NCBI GenBank assembly: GCA_945864585.1
Contig: CAMBCF010000001.1
Span: 67,825 to 116,381 of the forward strand
Length of the DNA: 48,557 bases
From: Bordetella parapertussis
GTDB lineage: Bacteria; Pseudomonadota; Gammaproteobacteria; Burkholderiales; SG8-41
Direction: 5' to 3'
The stretch's first letter is position 1. Each line of letters opens with the position of its first letter. The position numbers and the translations under genes are program-made. Positions 32,870 to 41,606 of this stretch are shown one piece after another. The notes beneath the pieces are model-generated. The model was given only the letters and a program-made list of their open reading frames with translations, was not told where the DNA came from and did no database searches.

Positions 32870-33838
32870 ATGAAACTTTGCACTGGGACACTTGCTTTAC
32901 TGACGCTGGCGTGCAGCTATGCCGCCAACGCCCAGACCAGCTATCCGAACCGCCCGCTGCGCGTGGTGGTTTTTATTCCGCCTGGCGGCGGTGCGGACCT
33001 GCTCGCGCGCGTCATGGGACAGAAGCTTGGTGATGTGCTCGGGCAGACCGTCGTGATCGACAACCGCGCCGGCATGGGCGGGGTGATCGGCACCAACCTT
33101 GTCGCCAAAGCGGCGCCCGATGGCTACACGCTGCTGCAGGGCGGCATCACCACGCACGGCATCGGCCCGCACATTTACGCCAATCTGCCGTACGATCCGG
33201 TCAAGGATTTCGCGCCGGTCATCCTCTCTGCGACCTTGCCGATATTCCTCATCGCCAACGCGCAGGTGCCGGTGAAATCGGTGAGCGAGCTGATCGCGCT
33301 CGCCAAGGCGAAACCCACCAGCATCAGCTTTGCCTCGCCCGGAACGGGCAGTGCGCCGCACCTCGTCGGCGAGTTGTTCAAAATTGTCACCGGCATTCCG
33401 AGCCCGCACATTCCGTACAAGGGCAGCGGCACCGGCGCGCCCGCGCTTGCGGGCGGGGAAGTGCAATTCATGTTCGACGCGATCGCCGGCCATCTGCCGC
33501 ACATCCAATCGGGACGAAGCAAGGCCCTCGCCGTCACCAGTCCCGCGCGCCTCAAGGCATTTGCCGACATCCCGACGATGAAGGAAGTTGGGCTTGCGCG
33601 TGTGGATGGTGAAGTCTGGTACGGGCTGCTGGCGCCGGCCGGCACACCGAAGAATATCATCGCGAAACTCAATGCCGATTCGCGGCGTGTGCTCGCCATG
33701 CAGGAAGTGAAGGACCGGCTAACCGGCGCGGGTATCGATGTGGCGGGCGGAACACCGGAGGAATTCGGTAAATTTATCCGCGCCGAACTCGACAAATGGG
33801 GACCGGTGGTTAAGGCCGCAGGGGTTAAGGCGAACTAA
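32870..33838 (+). CDS. Bug/TctC family receptor
   Basis: The 322-residue precursor is taken from the ATG at 32870 (MKLCTGTLALLTLACSYAAN), with AGAGGA upstream; an earlier in-frame ATG at 32849 is possible. The signal ends near ANAQT. Motifs are YPNRPLRVVVFIPPGGGADL (with an FI before the PPGGG loop), VIDNRAGMGGVIGTNLVAK, DGYTLLQGGITTHGIGPHIY, and IPYKGSGTGAPALAGGEVQF, which has a two-residue insertion relative to PYKGxGPA. It ends KAAGVKAN. It lies downstream of the CoA-transferase and upstream of a cupin protein, all plus strand. Confidence 0.93.
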   Translation: MKLCTGTLALLTLACSYAANAQTSYPNRPLRVVVFIPPGGGADLLARVMGQKLGDVLGQTVVIDNRAGMGGVIGTNLVAKAAPDGYTLLQGGITTHGIGPHIYANLPYDPVKDFAPVILSATLPIFLIANAQVPVKSVSELIALAKAKPTSISFASPGTGSAPHLVGELFKIVTGIPSPHIPYKGSGTGAPALAGGEVQFMFDAIAGHLPHIQSGRSKALAVTSPARLKAFADIPTMKEVGLARVDGEVWYGLLAPAGTPKNIIAKLNADSRRVLAMQEVKDRLTGAGIDVAGGTPEEFGKFIRAELDKWGPVVKAAGVKAN

Positions 33839-33846
33839 TGAATTGC

Positions 33847-33905
33847 GTGAAGAGTGAAGAGGTACCCCCACTAATCAGGTCTGCCCCTTCACCCTTCACT
33901 CTTCA
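33847..33905. repeat. Inverted repeat built of GTGAAG units
   Basis: GTGAAGAGTGAAG (33847-33859) is the exact reverse complement of CTTCACTCTTCAC (33893-33905). Further CTTCACCC units continue to about 33913. The element occupies the gap between the Bug gene and the cupin gene and could form a 13-base-pair stem in mRNA. Confidence 0.75.
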
Positions 33906-33937
33906 CCCTTCACGTTCTTAAATCGGAGAAGCAAACC

Positions 33938-34363
33938 ATGGCTACAAACGGCATCGTGCAGTCACTCAACATCAATGACCTCACGCGGTATTCGCCCGAA
34001 GCGCGGGTCAATCAGCCCTTGCTGGATTCGAAGGACCTCGTTACGCGCATGAATTGCTACGAGCCCGGGCAGGTAACGCCCTTTCACGTGCACCCCAACG
34101 ACGATGAAATTATATTTTGTGTCGAGGGACGCGGCGCGATTACGTTCGAGGCGTTGGACGCTGTGCCGCTCGTGCCAGGCAGCCTGGTGAGTTTGCCGGC
34201 CGGACTCCCGCACGGGATCGCGGCCGCCGCGGATAGCCGCATGATCGTCATCTACACCACCAACGCGGGTTACACCAGCGTGCGGCCGCAGGGGCGAAGC
34301 GCCGAAGCGGGCATTGGCCTGCCCGGGGAGCTTTCGCGCGAGCACATAGTCACCAAAAATTAA
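33938..34363 (+). CDS. Cupin-domain protein
   Basis: The 141-residue single-cupin protein starts at ATG 33938, with GGAG about nine bases upstream. Cupin motif 1 is PFHVHPNDDEIIFCVEGRGA (two His, then Glu); motif 2 is SLVSLPAGLPHGIAAAADSR with the third His. Three His plus Glu is a standard metal site. The family includes dioxygenases, isomerases and decarboxylases, and also non-catalytic binders. It is the last gene of the plus-strand set CoA-transferase > Bug > cupin, so a role in the same carboxylate pathway is reasonable. Confidence 0.88.
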   Translation: MATNGIVQSLNINDLTRYSPEARVNQPLLDSKDLVTRMNCYEPGQVTPFHVHPNDDEIIFCVEGRGAITFEALDAVPLVPGSLVSLPAGLPHGIAAAADSRMIVIYTTNAGYTSVRPQGRSAEAGIGLPGELSREHIVTKN

Positions 34364-34384
34364 TCGTTCTACACATTCTGCCCT

Positions 34385-34424
34385 GTAGGCCCGGATGAAA
34401 CAAAGTGTAATCCGGGATTGCTAC
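34385..34424. repeat. REP-like palindrome (CCCGGAT/ATCCGGG)
   Basis: CCCGGAT (34390-34396) pairs with ATCCGGG (34410-34416), flanked by GTAG and CTAC, which also match. This is the short GTAGCCCGGAT-type repeat that many proteobacteria carry between genes. It separates the converging cupin and glyoxalase-like genes. Confidence 0.6.
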
Positions 34425-34435
34425 GAATTACGAGT

Positions 34436-35323
34436 TCACTGTGGCCCCACGAACCCCAAGTAAGCGCCAAAGGTATCCGGCGGCGTCATCAGCATCGCCT
34501 GCTCGCCGTTGCTGCGCACGCCCCGCGCCGGCGGCGGCAGGCTGTGGGATTCCATCCAGCGCGCGGCCGCACCCATGCTGGTGGTGCGGTACAAGGCCTG
34601 AAACGGACCCGGCCCACAGCGTGCCAGTGCATCGGCGGCCGGCCCCGGTGCATACGGCTGCACCACACCCAGGCCGGTGGGACCGATTTCAAATATTGCC
34701 ATGTCTGACATCACCACCGTGCCCTTGTGCAAGGTTGGCTTGGGCATGCCGAGCACGTTGGCGTACACCGCCGCTGCCGCGTCCGCCTCGTGCGTAACGA
34801 TGTAGGCGCGCTCCAGTTTGTAGACGCCGTTGGGATGACTACCTGCGATGGGCACTTGCCTGCGGCGCTCCGCCAATGGTGTCGAATGCTGTATGAAGAA
34901 TAGCGGCAGCGGATTTTTCGGGCCGAGCACCGCGGATTTCCAGCGCAGTTCCTGCCCCGCCGGCGTGCGCCGGCTGCCATCCATCGCGTCGCTGACATCT
35001 ACGCCACGGTTGCGCATGGCGGCCACTTCCGCGGCAAGATCGTCGCTTTGCAACACCACGTAACGTATGCCGCCGCCTGCCGTGATGAAATCAGTTAGTC
35101 CGGTGTTCCAGGTTCCGGGTTTGCCCGATGCCGCGTACTCCGATGAATCGCGAACCGCCAGCAATTCGAGATACTCCTCACCATTGAACGCAATGGCATT
35201 GTGCGTGCCTTTACCCGGATGCGCGCCACCCGCATAAATGTTGAAGCCCATATTGGAATACTGAGCGATGGCCTGCGGCAAGTCTGGCACACAGATCATC
35301 ACGTGGTCGATGCGGGTGAACAT
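34436..35323 (-). CDS. Glyoxalase-like (VOC) protein, two-module
   Basis: The 295-residue protein contains a first VOC module, MFTRIDHVMICVPDLPQAIA, with FNGEEYLELLAV. A second module from about residue 170 (VYKLERAYIVTHEADAAAAV) has VMSDMAIFEIGP as its Glu strand. The architecture fits Glyoxalase_3-type proteins. The first His and Glu are as in metal-binding members, while the second module has no obvious metal His, so only one site may be active. Its 5' end is followed upstream by a REP-like element and the CapA-like gene, on the same strand. Confidence 0.83.
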   Translation of the reverse strand: MFTRIDHVMICVPDLPQAIAQYSNMGFNIYAGGAHPGKGTHNAIAFNGEEYLELLAVRDSSEYAASGKPGTWNTGLTDFITAGGGIRYVVLQSDDLAAEVAAMRNRGVDVSDAMDGSRRTPAGQELRWKSAVLGPKNPLPLFFIQHSTPLAERRRQVPIAGSHPNGVYKLERAYIVTHEADAAAAVYANVLGMPKPTLHKGTVVMSDMAIFEIGPTGLGVVQPYAPGPAADALARCGPGPFQALYRTTSMGAAARWMESHSLPPPARGVRSNGEQAMLMTPPDTFGAYLGFVGPQ

Positions 35324-35354
35324 GGTTAATTCCTATAAGATTCTTGCAATAGTT

Positions 35355-35444
35355 GTTGTAGGTCGGAACGCGCAGCGTTTGACAGACCGAGATGGCAACA
35401 AGGTTAGTGCGTCGGAACCGCTACGCGTTCCGACCTACGACAAC
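35355..35444. repeat. Inverted repeat TAGGTCGGAACGCG, overlapping the 3' end of the CapA-like gene
   Basis: TAGGTCGGAACGCG (35359-35372) is exactly repeated in reverse complement at 35424-35437 (CGCGTTCCGACCTA), with flanking GTTG/CAAC. The capA-like stop codon (35421-35423) lies beside the right arm, so the arm itself encodes the last codons of that protein. Confidence 0.75.
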
Positions 35445-36536
35445 CTCGTCGCCTTCAACCACAAACTGGTGCTCGAAGTCTGCCGATGCCCAGTTCATAA
35501 AGCGTAGAGCATCCGCAAACCGCGGATCGCCGCTTTTTAATACTTCGGGCCGCAACTGCTTGTCGATCAGCACCGGCAGGAACGAAGTTTTTTGCACGCC
35601 GGATTTGCTGATCACCGCCTTGGCGATGAGGCTGCGTTTGGCATCTTCGCCATAAGCAAGGTGCGGGTAATCGGGGTCGAGCTTCACACCGTATTTCTTT
35701 TCAAAGGCGGCGGCGCTGCCTGCGTTTTTTGCCGTGGACGACATGATGAAATTGCTCAGGCTGTAAAAGCAGGTTTTGCCGCCATGCACGCCTATCGCTT
35801 TGGGCGTGTGCGCGTGGTGGCCGAGGATTAAATCTGCGCCGGCGGCAAACGCAGCTTTCGCTGCGGCGGGCTGGTAGTCGGCAATGAGGCGCGGCACGAA
35901 GTGGATGCCCCAATGTAATGACACGATCACTGCATCCGCGCTCGCCTTGGCGGTGGCGATATCACTCACCATCGCGGCAAGGTCGTCTTCGTACGGCACC
36001 GTCACCACGCGCGGCGGCACGCCCGCCTGATAGTCGACCGACTGGTAATACGTATGTGCACGCAGCGGCGCGACGCCCGCTTTGTTGGGTTGTGCAGCGT
36101 AGCCCTCATTGAGTATCGAGCAGTAGGCGAGAAACGCCACGCGTATGCCGTTCTTTTCAATGATCGCCGGACGCCGCGCTTCACCAAGATTGCGTCCCGC
36201 GCCGATGGTTTTGATGCCTTTGCTTTCGAGCAATGCAATGGTATCGAGCAGCGCATCTTCGCCCCAATCCATCGCATGGTTGCTCGCCACCGACACCACG
36301 TCGAAGCCGCAATCGCTGAACACCGTAGCCAGCTGCGGCTTGACACGGCTGTGTGCGCCGCCGGAATGCAATTGCAGTGCGCCACGCTCGGAATAAACGC
36401 GCTCGCATTGGCCGAAGCGAATGTCGCCCGCCGCAAGCGCTGGACGCGCGAGCGTGCTGTAGGCGTCCATCGGTTCGTGTATCGGGCCGACATCGCCGAC
36501 GCCGAGCAGCACTACGCTGTTGTTCGTTGTCATCAT
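35421..36536 (-). CDS. CapA-family metallophosphatase-like protein
   Basis: The 371-residue protein is taken from the ATG at 36536 (MMTTNNSVVLLGVGDVGPIH) with AAGGAA upstream. It shows the PGA_cap/CapA fold: GVGDVG near the start (metal Asp), VSVASNHAMDWGEDALLDTI near residue 95 (His), LHWGIHFVPRLIADYQ near residue 215 and LGHHAHTPKAIGVHGGK near residue 245 (metal His residues). CapA-type proteins act in poly-gamma-glutamate capsule synthesis or export, but many homologs do other work. No signal peptide is present. The last residues (GRNA) come from a REP-like repeat, so the original C-terminus was probably altered. Confidence 0.85.
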   Translation of the reverse strand: MMTTNNSVVLLGVGDVGPIHEPMDAYSTLARPALAAGDIRFGQCERVYSERGALQLHSGGAHSRVKPQLATVFSDCGFDVVSVASNHAMDWGEDALLDTIALLESKGIKTIGAGRNLGEARRPAIIEKNGIRVAFLAYCSILNEGYAAQPNKAGVAPLRAHTYYQSVDYQAGVPPRVVTVPYEDDLAAMVSDIATAKASADAVIVSLHWGIHFVPRLIADYQPAAAKAAFAAGADLILGHHAHTPKAIGVHGGKTCFYSLSNFIMSSTAKNAGSAAAFEKKYGVKLDPDYPHLAYGEDAKRSLIAKAVISKSGVQKTSFLPVLIDKQLRPEVLKSGDPRFADALRFMNWASADFEHQFVVEGDEVVVGRNA

Positions 36537-36637
36537 GAGATTCCTTTTGGTCAGGTATATTACACACGAGTGCACGCGCTGACTGCTGCGTACTTGGCGT
36601 GGACGCGATGGCTCTACTCATTGAGGATTAAAAAATA

Positions 36638-37621
36638 TTGTTTAATAACAAATGCTTACAGATACCCCTTTACGCCTGCATCACGCTGCAAGCCAGCGCC
36701 GCGTACGCGCAAGGCGGTGATCCGCCGTATCCGGTAAAGCCCGTGCGTTTCGTGGTGGGGCAGGCGCCCGGCGGCGCTACTGATCTGGTGACACGCACGC
36801 TGACCGCCAGGCTCACTGATGCCGTCGGGCAAGCGATGATTGTCGAGAATCGCACGGGTGCTGCGGGTTCCATCGGCGCGGGGCTGGTGGCGAAAAGCGC
36901 GCCCGACGGTTACACCTTACTGGCGATTTCGAGCAGTTACGCAATCAACCCCAGTCTGTATGCCAATCTACCGTTCGATCCACTCAAGGATCTGGCGCCG
37001 ATCATTCTGCTGGCACAAGCGCCGTTTCTGCTGGTGGTGCATCCGTCGCTGCCGGTGCGCTCGGTGAAAGATCTGGTAGCGCTGGGCAAAGCCCGACCGG
37101 ACGCCCTGAACTATGCGTCGGGCGGCACCGGCAGTTCGGGGCATCTCGCGGGCGTGCTGTTTCAGGGCGCGACGGGAATCACGATGGTTCACGTGCCGCA
37201 CAAGGGCGGGGGACCGGCGATGACCGATACCATCGCAGGGCAGGTGCAGCTTACCTTCGCCAGCATTATTTCTTCACAGCAACACGTGCGCTCGACGCGC
37301 TTGCGCGCGCTGGCGGTGACCAGCGTAAAACGCTCCGCGGCGATGCCCGACCTGCCCACGGTCGCCGAAGCCGGCGTGCGTGATTACGCAACCACCAGTT
37401 GGTACGGCGTGCTCGCGCCTGCCGGAACGCGTGTGAGCGTGATTGCGCGCATGAACAGCGAACTCGGCAAAGTGATTGCACTAGCGGAAGTGCGGCAAAA
37501 GCTCGCCGCCGACGGCGCCGAGCCGGCTGGCGGCAGCCCGGAGTTATTTCACAAACACCTGGTGACCGAAATCGCCAAGTGGGCGCGCGTGATCAAGGCG
37601 GCAGGGATACGGGTGGAGTGA
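36638..37621 (+). CDS. Bug/TctC family receptor, TTG start
   Basis: No ATG exists upstream of the signal: a stop codon lies just before, so TTG at 36638 is the best start, with GAGG about 11 bases ahead. The product has 327 residues with signal LYACITLQASAAYAQ. Motifs are YPVKPVRFVVGQAPGGATDL, ENRTGAAGSIGAGLVAKSA, DGYTLLAISSSYAINPSLY, LVVHPSLPVRSVKDLVAL and VPHKGGGPAMTDTIAGQVQL, with His in place of Tyr in PYKG. It ends KAAGIRVE. It is divergent from the CapA-like gene, with 101 bases between starts. Confidence 0.92.
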   Translation: MFNNKCLQIPLYACITLQASAAYAQGGDPPYPVKPVRFVVGQAPGGATDLVTRTLTARLTDAVGQAMIVENRTGAAGSIGAGLVAKSAPDGYTLLAISSSYAINPSLYANLPFDPLKDLAPIILLAQAPFLLVVHPSLPVRSVKDLVALGKARPDALNYASGGTGSSGHLAGVLFQGATGITMVHVPHKGGGPAMTDTIAGQVQLTFASIISSQQHVRSTRLRALAVTSVKRSAAMPDLPTVAEAGVRDYATTSWYGVLAPAGTRVSVIARMNSELGKVIALAEVRQKLAADGAEPAGGSPELFHKHLVTEIAKWARVIKAAGIRVE

Positions 37622-37667
37622 GGCGGGTGTGGGTGACGTTGTTGTGTTTCCAATGTTTGGATCGGTA

Positions 37668-37674
37668 GTTGGGC
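37668..37674 (+). other. Possible 5' boundary (GTTRRRY) of a gene cassette
   Basis: GTTGGGC fits the GTTRRRY core-site consensus and lies 43 bases before the antitoxin start. Its reverse complement GCCCAAC differs by one base from GCCGAAC at 38256, as expected if both come from one integron cassette recombination site. A seven-base match alone is weak. Confidence 0.35.
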
Positions 37675-37716
37675 ATCAGTCCGCGACGGGTCGTAAATTG
37701 GAGTATTCTTCGTGCT

Positions 37717-37941
37717 ATGAAGATAGCTACTGGAAAAGTTGTCGGGGGTAAGGTCGTTGTCGAGGGCGTGACACTCGAAGAGGGCGCGTCGGTTACTGTT
37801 TTGGCCAAAGACGACGAAGGCGGCTTCACCCTGTCCCCTGAGGAGGAGGCCGAACTGCTTATTTCTATCGCCGAGGCCGATCGTGGAGAAACAGTTTCCG
37901 CCGAAGATGTGCTTGCAGGGCTCGCCCGTCGTCGTCGATGA
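37717..37941 (+). CDS. Antitoxin of a ParE/RelE-type toxin-antitoxin pair
   Basis: The 74-residue protein (MKIATGKVVGGKVVVEGVTL at the start) has a beta-rich N-terminus with VEGVTLEEGASVTVLAKDDE and a helical, acidic C-terminus (LSPEEEAELLISIAEADRGE). This architecture is common in short antitoxins coupled to ParE-like toxins. Its stop is six bases before the toxin's GTG. Antitoxins of this type bind and block the toxin and repress their own promoter. Assignment rests mainly on position and the partner. Confidence 0.8.
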   Translation: MKIATGKVVGGKVVVEGVTLEEGASVTVLAKDDEGGFTLSPEEEAELLISIAEADRGETVSAEDVLAGLARRRR

Positions 37942-37947
37942 AAGACT

Positions 37948-38241
37948 GTGGAAGTTCAGGTCACGAAGCGAGCGCAAGCACACATTGATCGCGCTGCTCT
38001 GTGGTGGGACCAGAATCGCCCTCTTGCTCCGGAGGCCTTAGACGAAGAACTTGCGGAGGCGTTTTCGCTTCTGAGCACTGAGCCGGACATTGGCGCACCA
38101 GCATTGAATGTCCACGCGAGAGGCGTAAGGCGCGTGCATCTTGCGCGAGTGCATTACTATCTCTACTATCGTGTCCGCGGTAGCCGAGTTGAAGTATTAG
38201 CGCTCTGGCACACCAGCCGTGGCACCGGTCCCTTCCTCTAG
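37948..38241 (+). CDS. ParE/RelE-family toxin
   Basis: The 97-residue protein starts with GTG at 37948. The RelE/ParE fold is visible: VTKRAQAHIDRAALWWDQNR (first helix), SLLSTEPDIGAPALN, then ARGVRRVHLARVHYYLYYRV (the central beta-strands with basic residues) and a last strand VEVLALWHTSRGTGP with the terminal His-Arg region. Such toxins act on DNA gyrase (ParE) or ribosome-bound mRNA (RelE); the sequence does not decide. An attC-like structure starts 15 bases after its stop, as in integron cassettes. Confidence 0.88.
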   Translation: MEVQVTKRAQAHIDRAALWWDQNRPLAPEALDEELAEAFSLLSTEPDIGAPALNVHARGVRRVHLARVHYYLYYRVRGSRVEVLALWHTSRGTGPFL

Positions 38242-38255
38242 TCGTCGATTATGAC

Positions 38256-38342
38256 GCCGAACTCCAGTTGGAACGGACGGGCCATGAGCGCAGCACGAGA
38301 TCAAATGTCCGTGCTGGCCCGCCGTTCACCAAGACGTTAAGG
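38256..38342. repeat. attC-like imperfect palindrome (integron cassette site candidate)
   Basis: It starts with GCCGAAC (like RYYYAAC) and ends with GTTAAGG (like GTTRRRY). Between them GAACGGACGGGCCA (38271-38284) pairs with TGGCCCGCCGTTC (38315-38327) with one extra base, and inner GCAGCACG/CGTGCTGG extend the stem. Length is 87 bases, within the attC range. Both terminal boxes deviate from consensus by one base, and no integrase gene is in the window. Confidence 0.4.
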
Positions 38343-38476
38343 TCATCTTTTCGGCAGTATTGAGGGCGTTGCTTCACTGACTGGTACTGGCCAATTCAGC
38401 AATTACCGTTTCCCCAAACCTGCCCATCCCCCACCTCACACCCCAAAGCCATCCATCCATTCAAGCCGGTTCTGCT

Positions 38477-40582
38477 TCACTTCAACACCACCAGTGCATC
38501 TGCCGCGACCACGCCCTTACCCGTCGGCCGCACCAGCACAGGGTTGATATCCATCTCCGCCACTCGTTCGCGCAGCAGCCACGCCATTTCCGACACCGCC
38601 ACCAGCAGATTCGCCAGGACTTCAACGTCTCGCGCGGGCTGGCCGCGCACACCGTCGAATAGTTTTGCGCCGCGAATTTCGCGCACCATCGCGTGCGCCT
38701 CGACTTTATCGAAGGGCGCAACGCGATAGGTCACATCGCGTATGGTTTCCGCGAATATACCGCCCAAACCAAACGCCACCACCGGGCCGAAGCACGGGTC
38801 GTTGACCACGCCAACGATGGTTTCGAGGCCATCGTTAATCATTTCGGACAGCAGCACGCCGGCAATGTTTGCCTGCGGCGCGGCGCGCTTGGCATTGGCT
38901 AACACTTCAGTGATTGCTGTTTCCAATTGCACCTGGTCCTGCACGTTAAGCCGCACGCCGCCGATATCGGATTTATGCGCGATGTCGCGCGACGCGATCT
39001 TTACCGCCACTGGAAATTTTACGTTCGCGGGTGCGGCGGCGCCCGGCGCCATTAGTATGTCCTGCGTCACCGGGATACCGAACGCGCGCAGCACGTCCTT
39101 GCTTTCGTGTTCATTCAGCGTCGCCGCGCCTTCGGGCAAGGGCGGCAAGGTGCGTGGTTTTACTTCCGGCGGATTGCAGATGCGCTCTCGTTGATTCAGC
39201 GTGTCGCTATAGTCCGCCAGCGTACCCATCGCGTACGCCACACGGCGCGGCGACGGTTGCATCGGGATTTTCTCGGCGGCGATGACGTCGAAACCTTCGG
39301 GTGCGGCGGAATACGGTATCGAACAGAACAGCATTACCGGCTTATCCGATTTCCTGAGTGCCTCAGCAACACCCACTGCGCCGTTGTACATGGTACGGCC
39401 GCTGGAGGTTGCCAGCAGCATGCCCAATTGGTGCACATCCGGATCTGCCAGAACCGCGTCCAGCGCGCGCTGAAAACGCGGCGCGTTTTTGTCGTTGATG
39501 AAGCCCGCCGCGTAATCCACCGGGTTTTCGAGCGAAGCCACGCTCGGCAGATTCTCGCGCAATACCATCATAGTCTTTGCCGACAGCGGTATGAGCTTTA
39601 ATCCGACCTCATCCGCCGCATCGGAAAACGCCACCGCGGAACCGCCCGAGCCGCCCATCACCACCACGTTGCGCCCGCGCGCGCGGCGACCCGCCGCGAA
39701 ACACTGCGCGTAGTCGGCGGCTTCGTGCGTATCGCGCACTTCGATCACGCCGCACTGCTTTAATGCCGCGCGAAACACATCGTAGCTGCTGGTGAGGTTC
39801 GCGGTGTGCGAAGCGGCGGCGCGCAAGCCCTGTTGCGTGTTGCCCGCCTTCAGAATAATCACCGGCTTGCCCGCCGCCAATGCACGACGTGCTGCCGCCA
39901 TCAGCCCGCGCCCATCGGCTACACCTTCGAGGTAGGCGAGGATCACTTTGGTTTCCGGATCATCAACAAAGGCATTGATCAATTCCGGCGCCTTGATGTC
40001 GCATTCGTTGCCGCTCGCCACCACATAACGAAAGCCGACGCCGGTCGCCGCCGTTTGTACCACCAGGCTGTTGCCAAAGCCACCGCTCTGAATCACCGCC
40101 GACACCGGCCCCGGCTTCAATTGCGGCGCTTTGGTGATGCTGCCAAAGCCCGCGTACACGCGCTGATGAATATTGACCAGGCCGAGGCAGTTGGGCCCGA
40201 TAAGACGCACGCCGCCTTTGCGCGCGGCGGCGAGCATGCGTTCTTCGTTGGCGATGCCTTGCGGCCCCGCTTCACGAAAACCGCCGCCCAGCACCACGGC
40301 AAACGGAATGCCGCGCTGACCACATTGCTCGATGACGCCCGGCACGTGTTGTGCGGGCACGGCCACTACCGCCACATCGCACGCTTGATCGATTTCGGTG
40401 ATGCTGCGGTAACAGCGGTGTTTGCCCAGCGTATCGTATTTGGGATTGACCGGGAAAATGCCGCCGCTGTAGCCATACTGTGCAATCGCGTGCAGCGCTT
40501 GTCCGCCGGCACGATCGGTGTCATCGGTGGCGCCTACGATGGCGACGCCGCGTGGATTCAATAGTTTGTAGAAATTGCTCAT
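38477..40582 (-). CDS. ADP-forming acyl-CoA synthetase/acetate-CoA ligase family protein
   Basis: The 701-residue protein (start MSNFYKLLNPRGVAIVGATD at 40582) has three parts. CoA-binding covers about 1-135 (GVAIVGATDDTDRAGG, VPAQHVPGVIEQCGQRGIPF). The ligase-type domain covers 140-460, with IGPNCLG-like VRLIGPNCLGLVNIHQ and the likely phospho-His in ASHTANLTSS near 270. The ATP-grasp region from about 475 has IKIASRDIAHKSDIGGVRLN and GLGGIFAETIRDV. Such enzymes make acyl-CoA from an acid with ATP and release ADP. It sits downstream of three Bugs, PanE-like and MmgE/PrpD genes, so activation of an imported organic acid is likely. Confidence 0.93.
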   Translation of the reverse strand: MSNFYKLLNPRGVAIVGATDDTDRAGGQALHAIAQYGYSGGIFPVNPKYDTLGKHRCYRSITEIDQACDVAVVAVPAQHVPGVIEQCGQRGIPFAVVLGGGFREAGPQGIANEERMLAAARKGGVRLIGPNCLGLVNIHQRVYAGFGSITKAPQLKPGPVSAVIQSGGFGNSLVVQTAATGVGFRYVVASGNECDIKAPELINAFVDDPETKVILAYLEGVADGRGLMAAARRALAAGKPVIILKAGNTQQGLRAAASHTANLTSSYDVFRAALKQCGVIEVRDTHEAADYAQCFAAGRRARGRNVVVMGGSGGSAVAFSDAADEVGLKLIPLSAKTMMVLRENLPSVASLENPVDYAAGFINDKNAPRFQRALDAVLADPDVHQLGMLLATSSGRTMYNGAVGVAEALRKSDKPVMLFCSIPYSAAPEGFDVIAAEKIPMQPSPRRVAYAMGTLADYSDTLNQRERICNPPEVKPRTLPPLPEGAATLNEHESKDVLRAFGIPVTQDILMAPGAAAPANVKFPVAVKIASRDIAHKSDIGGVRLNVQDQVQLETAITEVLANAKRAAPQANIAGVLLSEMINDGLETIVGVVNDPCFGPVVAFGLGGIFAETIRDVTYRVAPFDKVEAHAMVREIRGAKLFDGVRGQPARDVEVLANLLVAVSEMAWLLRERVAEMDINPVLVRPTGKGVVAADALVVLK

Positions 40583-40622
40583 GGGTTGTGGCAAACGGCG
40601 AATGAGATTGAAATACGAGAGT

Positions 40623-41606
40623 TTATTCCGCCTTGATACCCGCCTCGCGGATCACCTTGCCCCACTTGCTGACTTCGTTGGCGAAATATTTGCGCAGATC
40701 ATCCGGCGGACCGGACAACGGCTCCGCGCCTTGACCTACGAAGCGCTCGCGCATGTCCGGCGTTTTCATGATCGCCGACAGTTCGCTGTTGAGCCGGGTG
40801 ATGATGGCGCCGGGCGTGCGCCCGGTCGTGAACACGCCAAACCAGCCGACCGCATGAAAGCCCGGCAATCCGGTTTCCGCCAGCGCCGGCAGTTCCGGAA
40901 ACAACGCCGAGCGTTTGGAACTAGTGACACCGAGCGCACGCAACGAGTTGTTGCGGATGTAAGGCGTGAGGATCAGCACATTGTCGATCGCCACATGCAA
41001 ACGGCCGCCGAGCAGATCGGGCAGCAGCGCGCCGGTGCCTTTGTAAGGCACAAACACCATATCGAAACCGCCGTTGCGCTTTAACATTTCGCCGGTCAGC
41101 CGTTGCAGCGACCCCGGCGTCGATCCGGAAAAATTGAGTTTGCCGGGATTGGCCTTGCCATAGCTGATGAGATCCGCCACGGTTTTCACCGGCAGCGACG
41201 GCTGCACCACCACCACATAAGGCGAGGTGCCTATCAGCGACACCGGCGCAAAATCCCTGAACTGATCGAAGGGCAGCTTGCTAAACAGGCTGCTGATGGT
41301 GCCCATCGAACCGGAACCCATCAGCAAGGTGTGGTTGTCGGGCTGCGCCTTGGCCATGATGTCGGCGCCGATGATGCTGCTGCCGCCGGGACGATTGTCC
41401 ACCACCACCTGTTGTCCGATGCGTTCACCGAGTTTCGCCCCGATCACGCGCGCGATGATGTCGGTGCTGCCGCCGGCAGTGACCGCAACCACCAGGCGCA
41501 CCGGCCGCTGCGGGTATGACTGTGCGCCCGCGCAAGCCGCCATGCCCGACAACAACACGCACCTCATTACCCTGCTACGAAACCCCTGCTTCATCAAGCA
41601 GCTCAC
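40623..41606 (-). CDS. Bug/TctC family receptor
   Basis: The frame starts at ATG 41606, overlapping the stop of the upstream Bug by four bases; an ATG at 41594 is an alternative. The precursor has 327 residues, signal [15 protein letters not shown]. Motifs are [20 protein letters not shown] (with VTAGGSTD instead of PGGxxD), [34 protein letters not shown] (DNHTLL in place of DGYTLL), [20 protein letters not shown] and [14 protein letters not shown]. The coupled arrangement suggests equimolar expression with its upstream paralog. Confidence 0.92.
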   Translation of the reverse strand: MSCLMKQGFRSRVMRCVLLSGMAACAGAQSYPQRPVRLVVAVTAGGSTDIIARVIGAKLGERIGQQVVVDNRPGGSSIIGADIMAKAQPDNHTLLMGSGSMGTISSLFSKLPFDQFRDFAPVSLIGTSPYVVVVQPSLPVKTVADLISYGKANPGKLNFSGSTPGSLQRLTGEMLKRNGGFDMVFVPYKGTGALLPDLLGGRLHVAIDNVLILTPYIRNNSLRALGVTSSKRSALFPELPALAETGLPGFHAVGWFGVFTTGRTPGAIITRLNSELSAIMKTPDMRERFVGQGAEPLSGPPDDLRKYFANEVSKWGKVIREAGIKAE

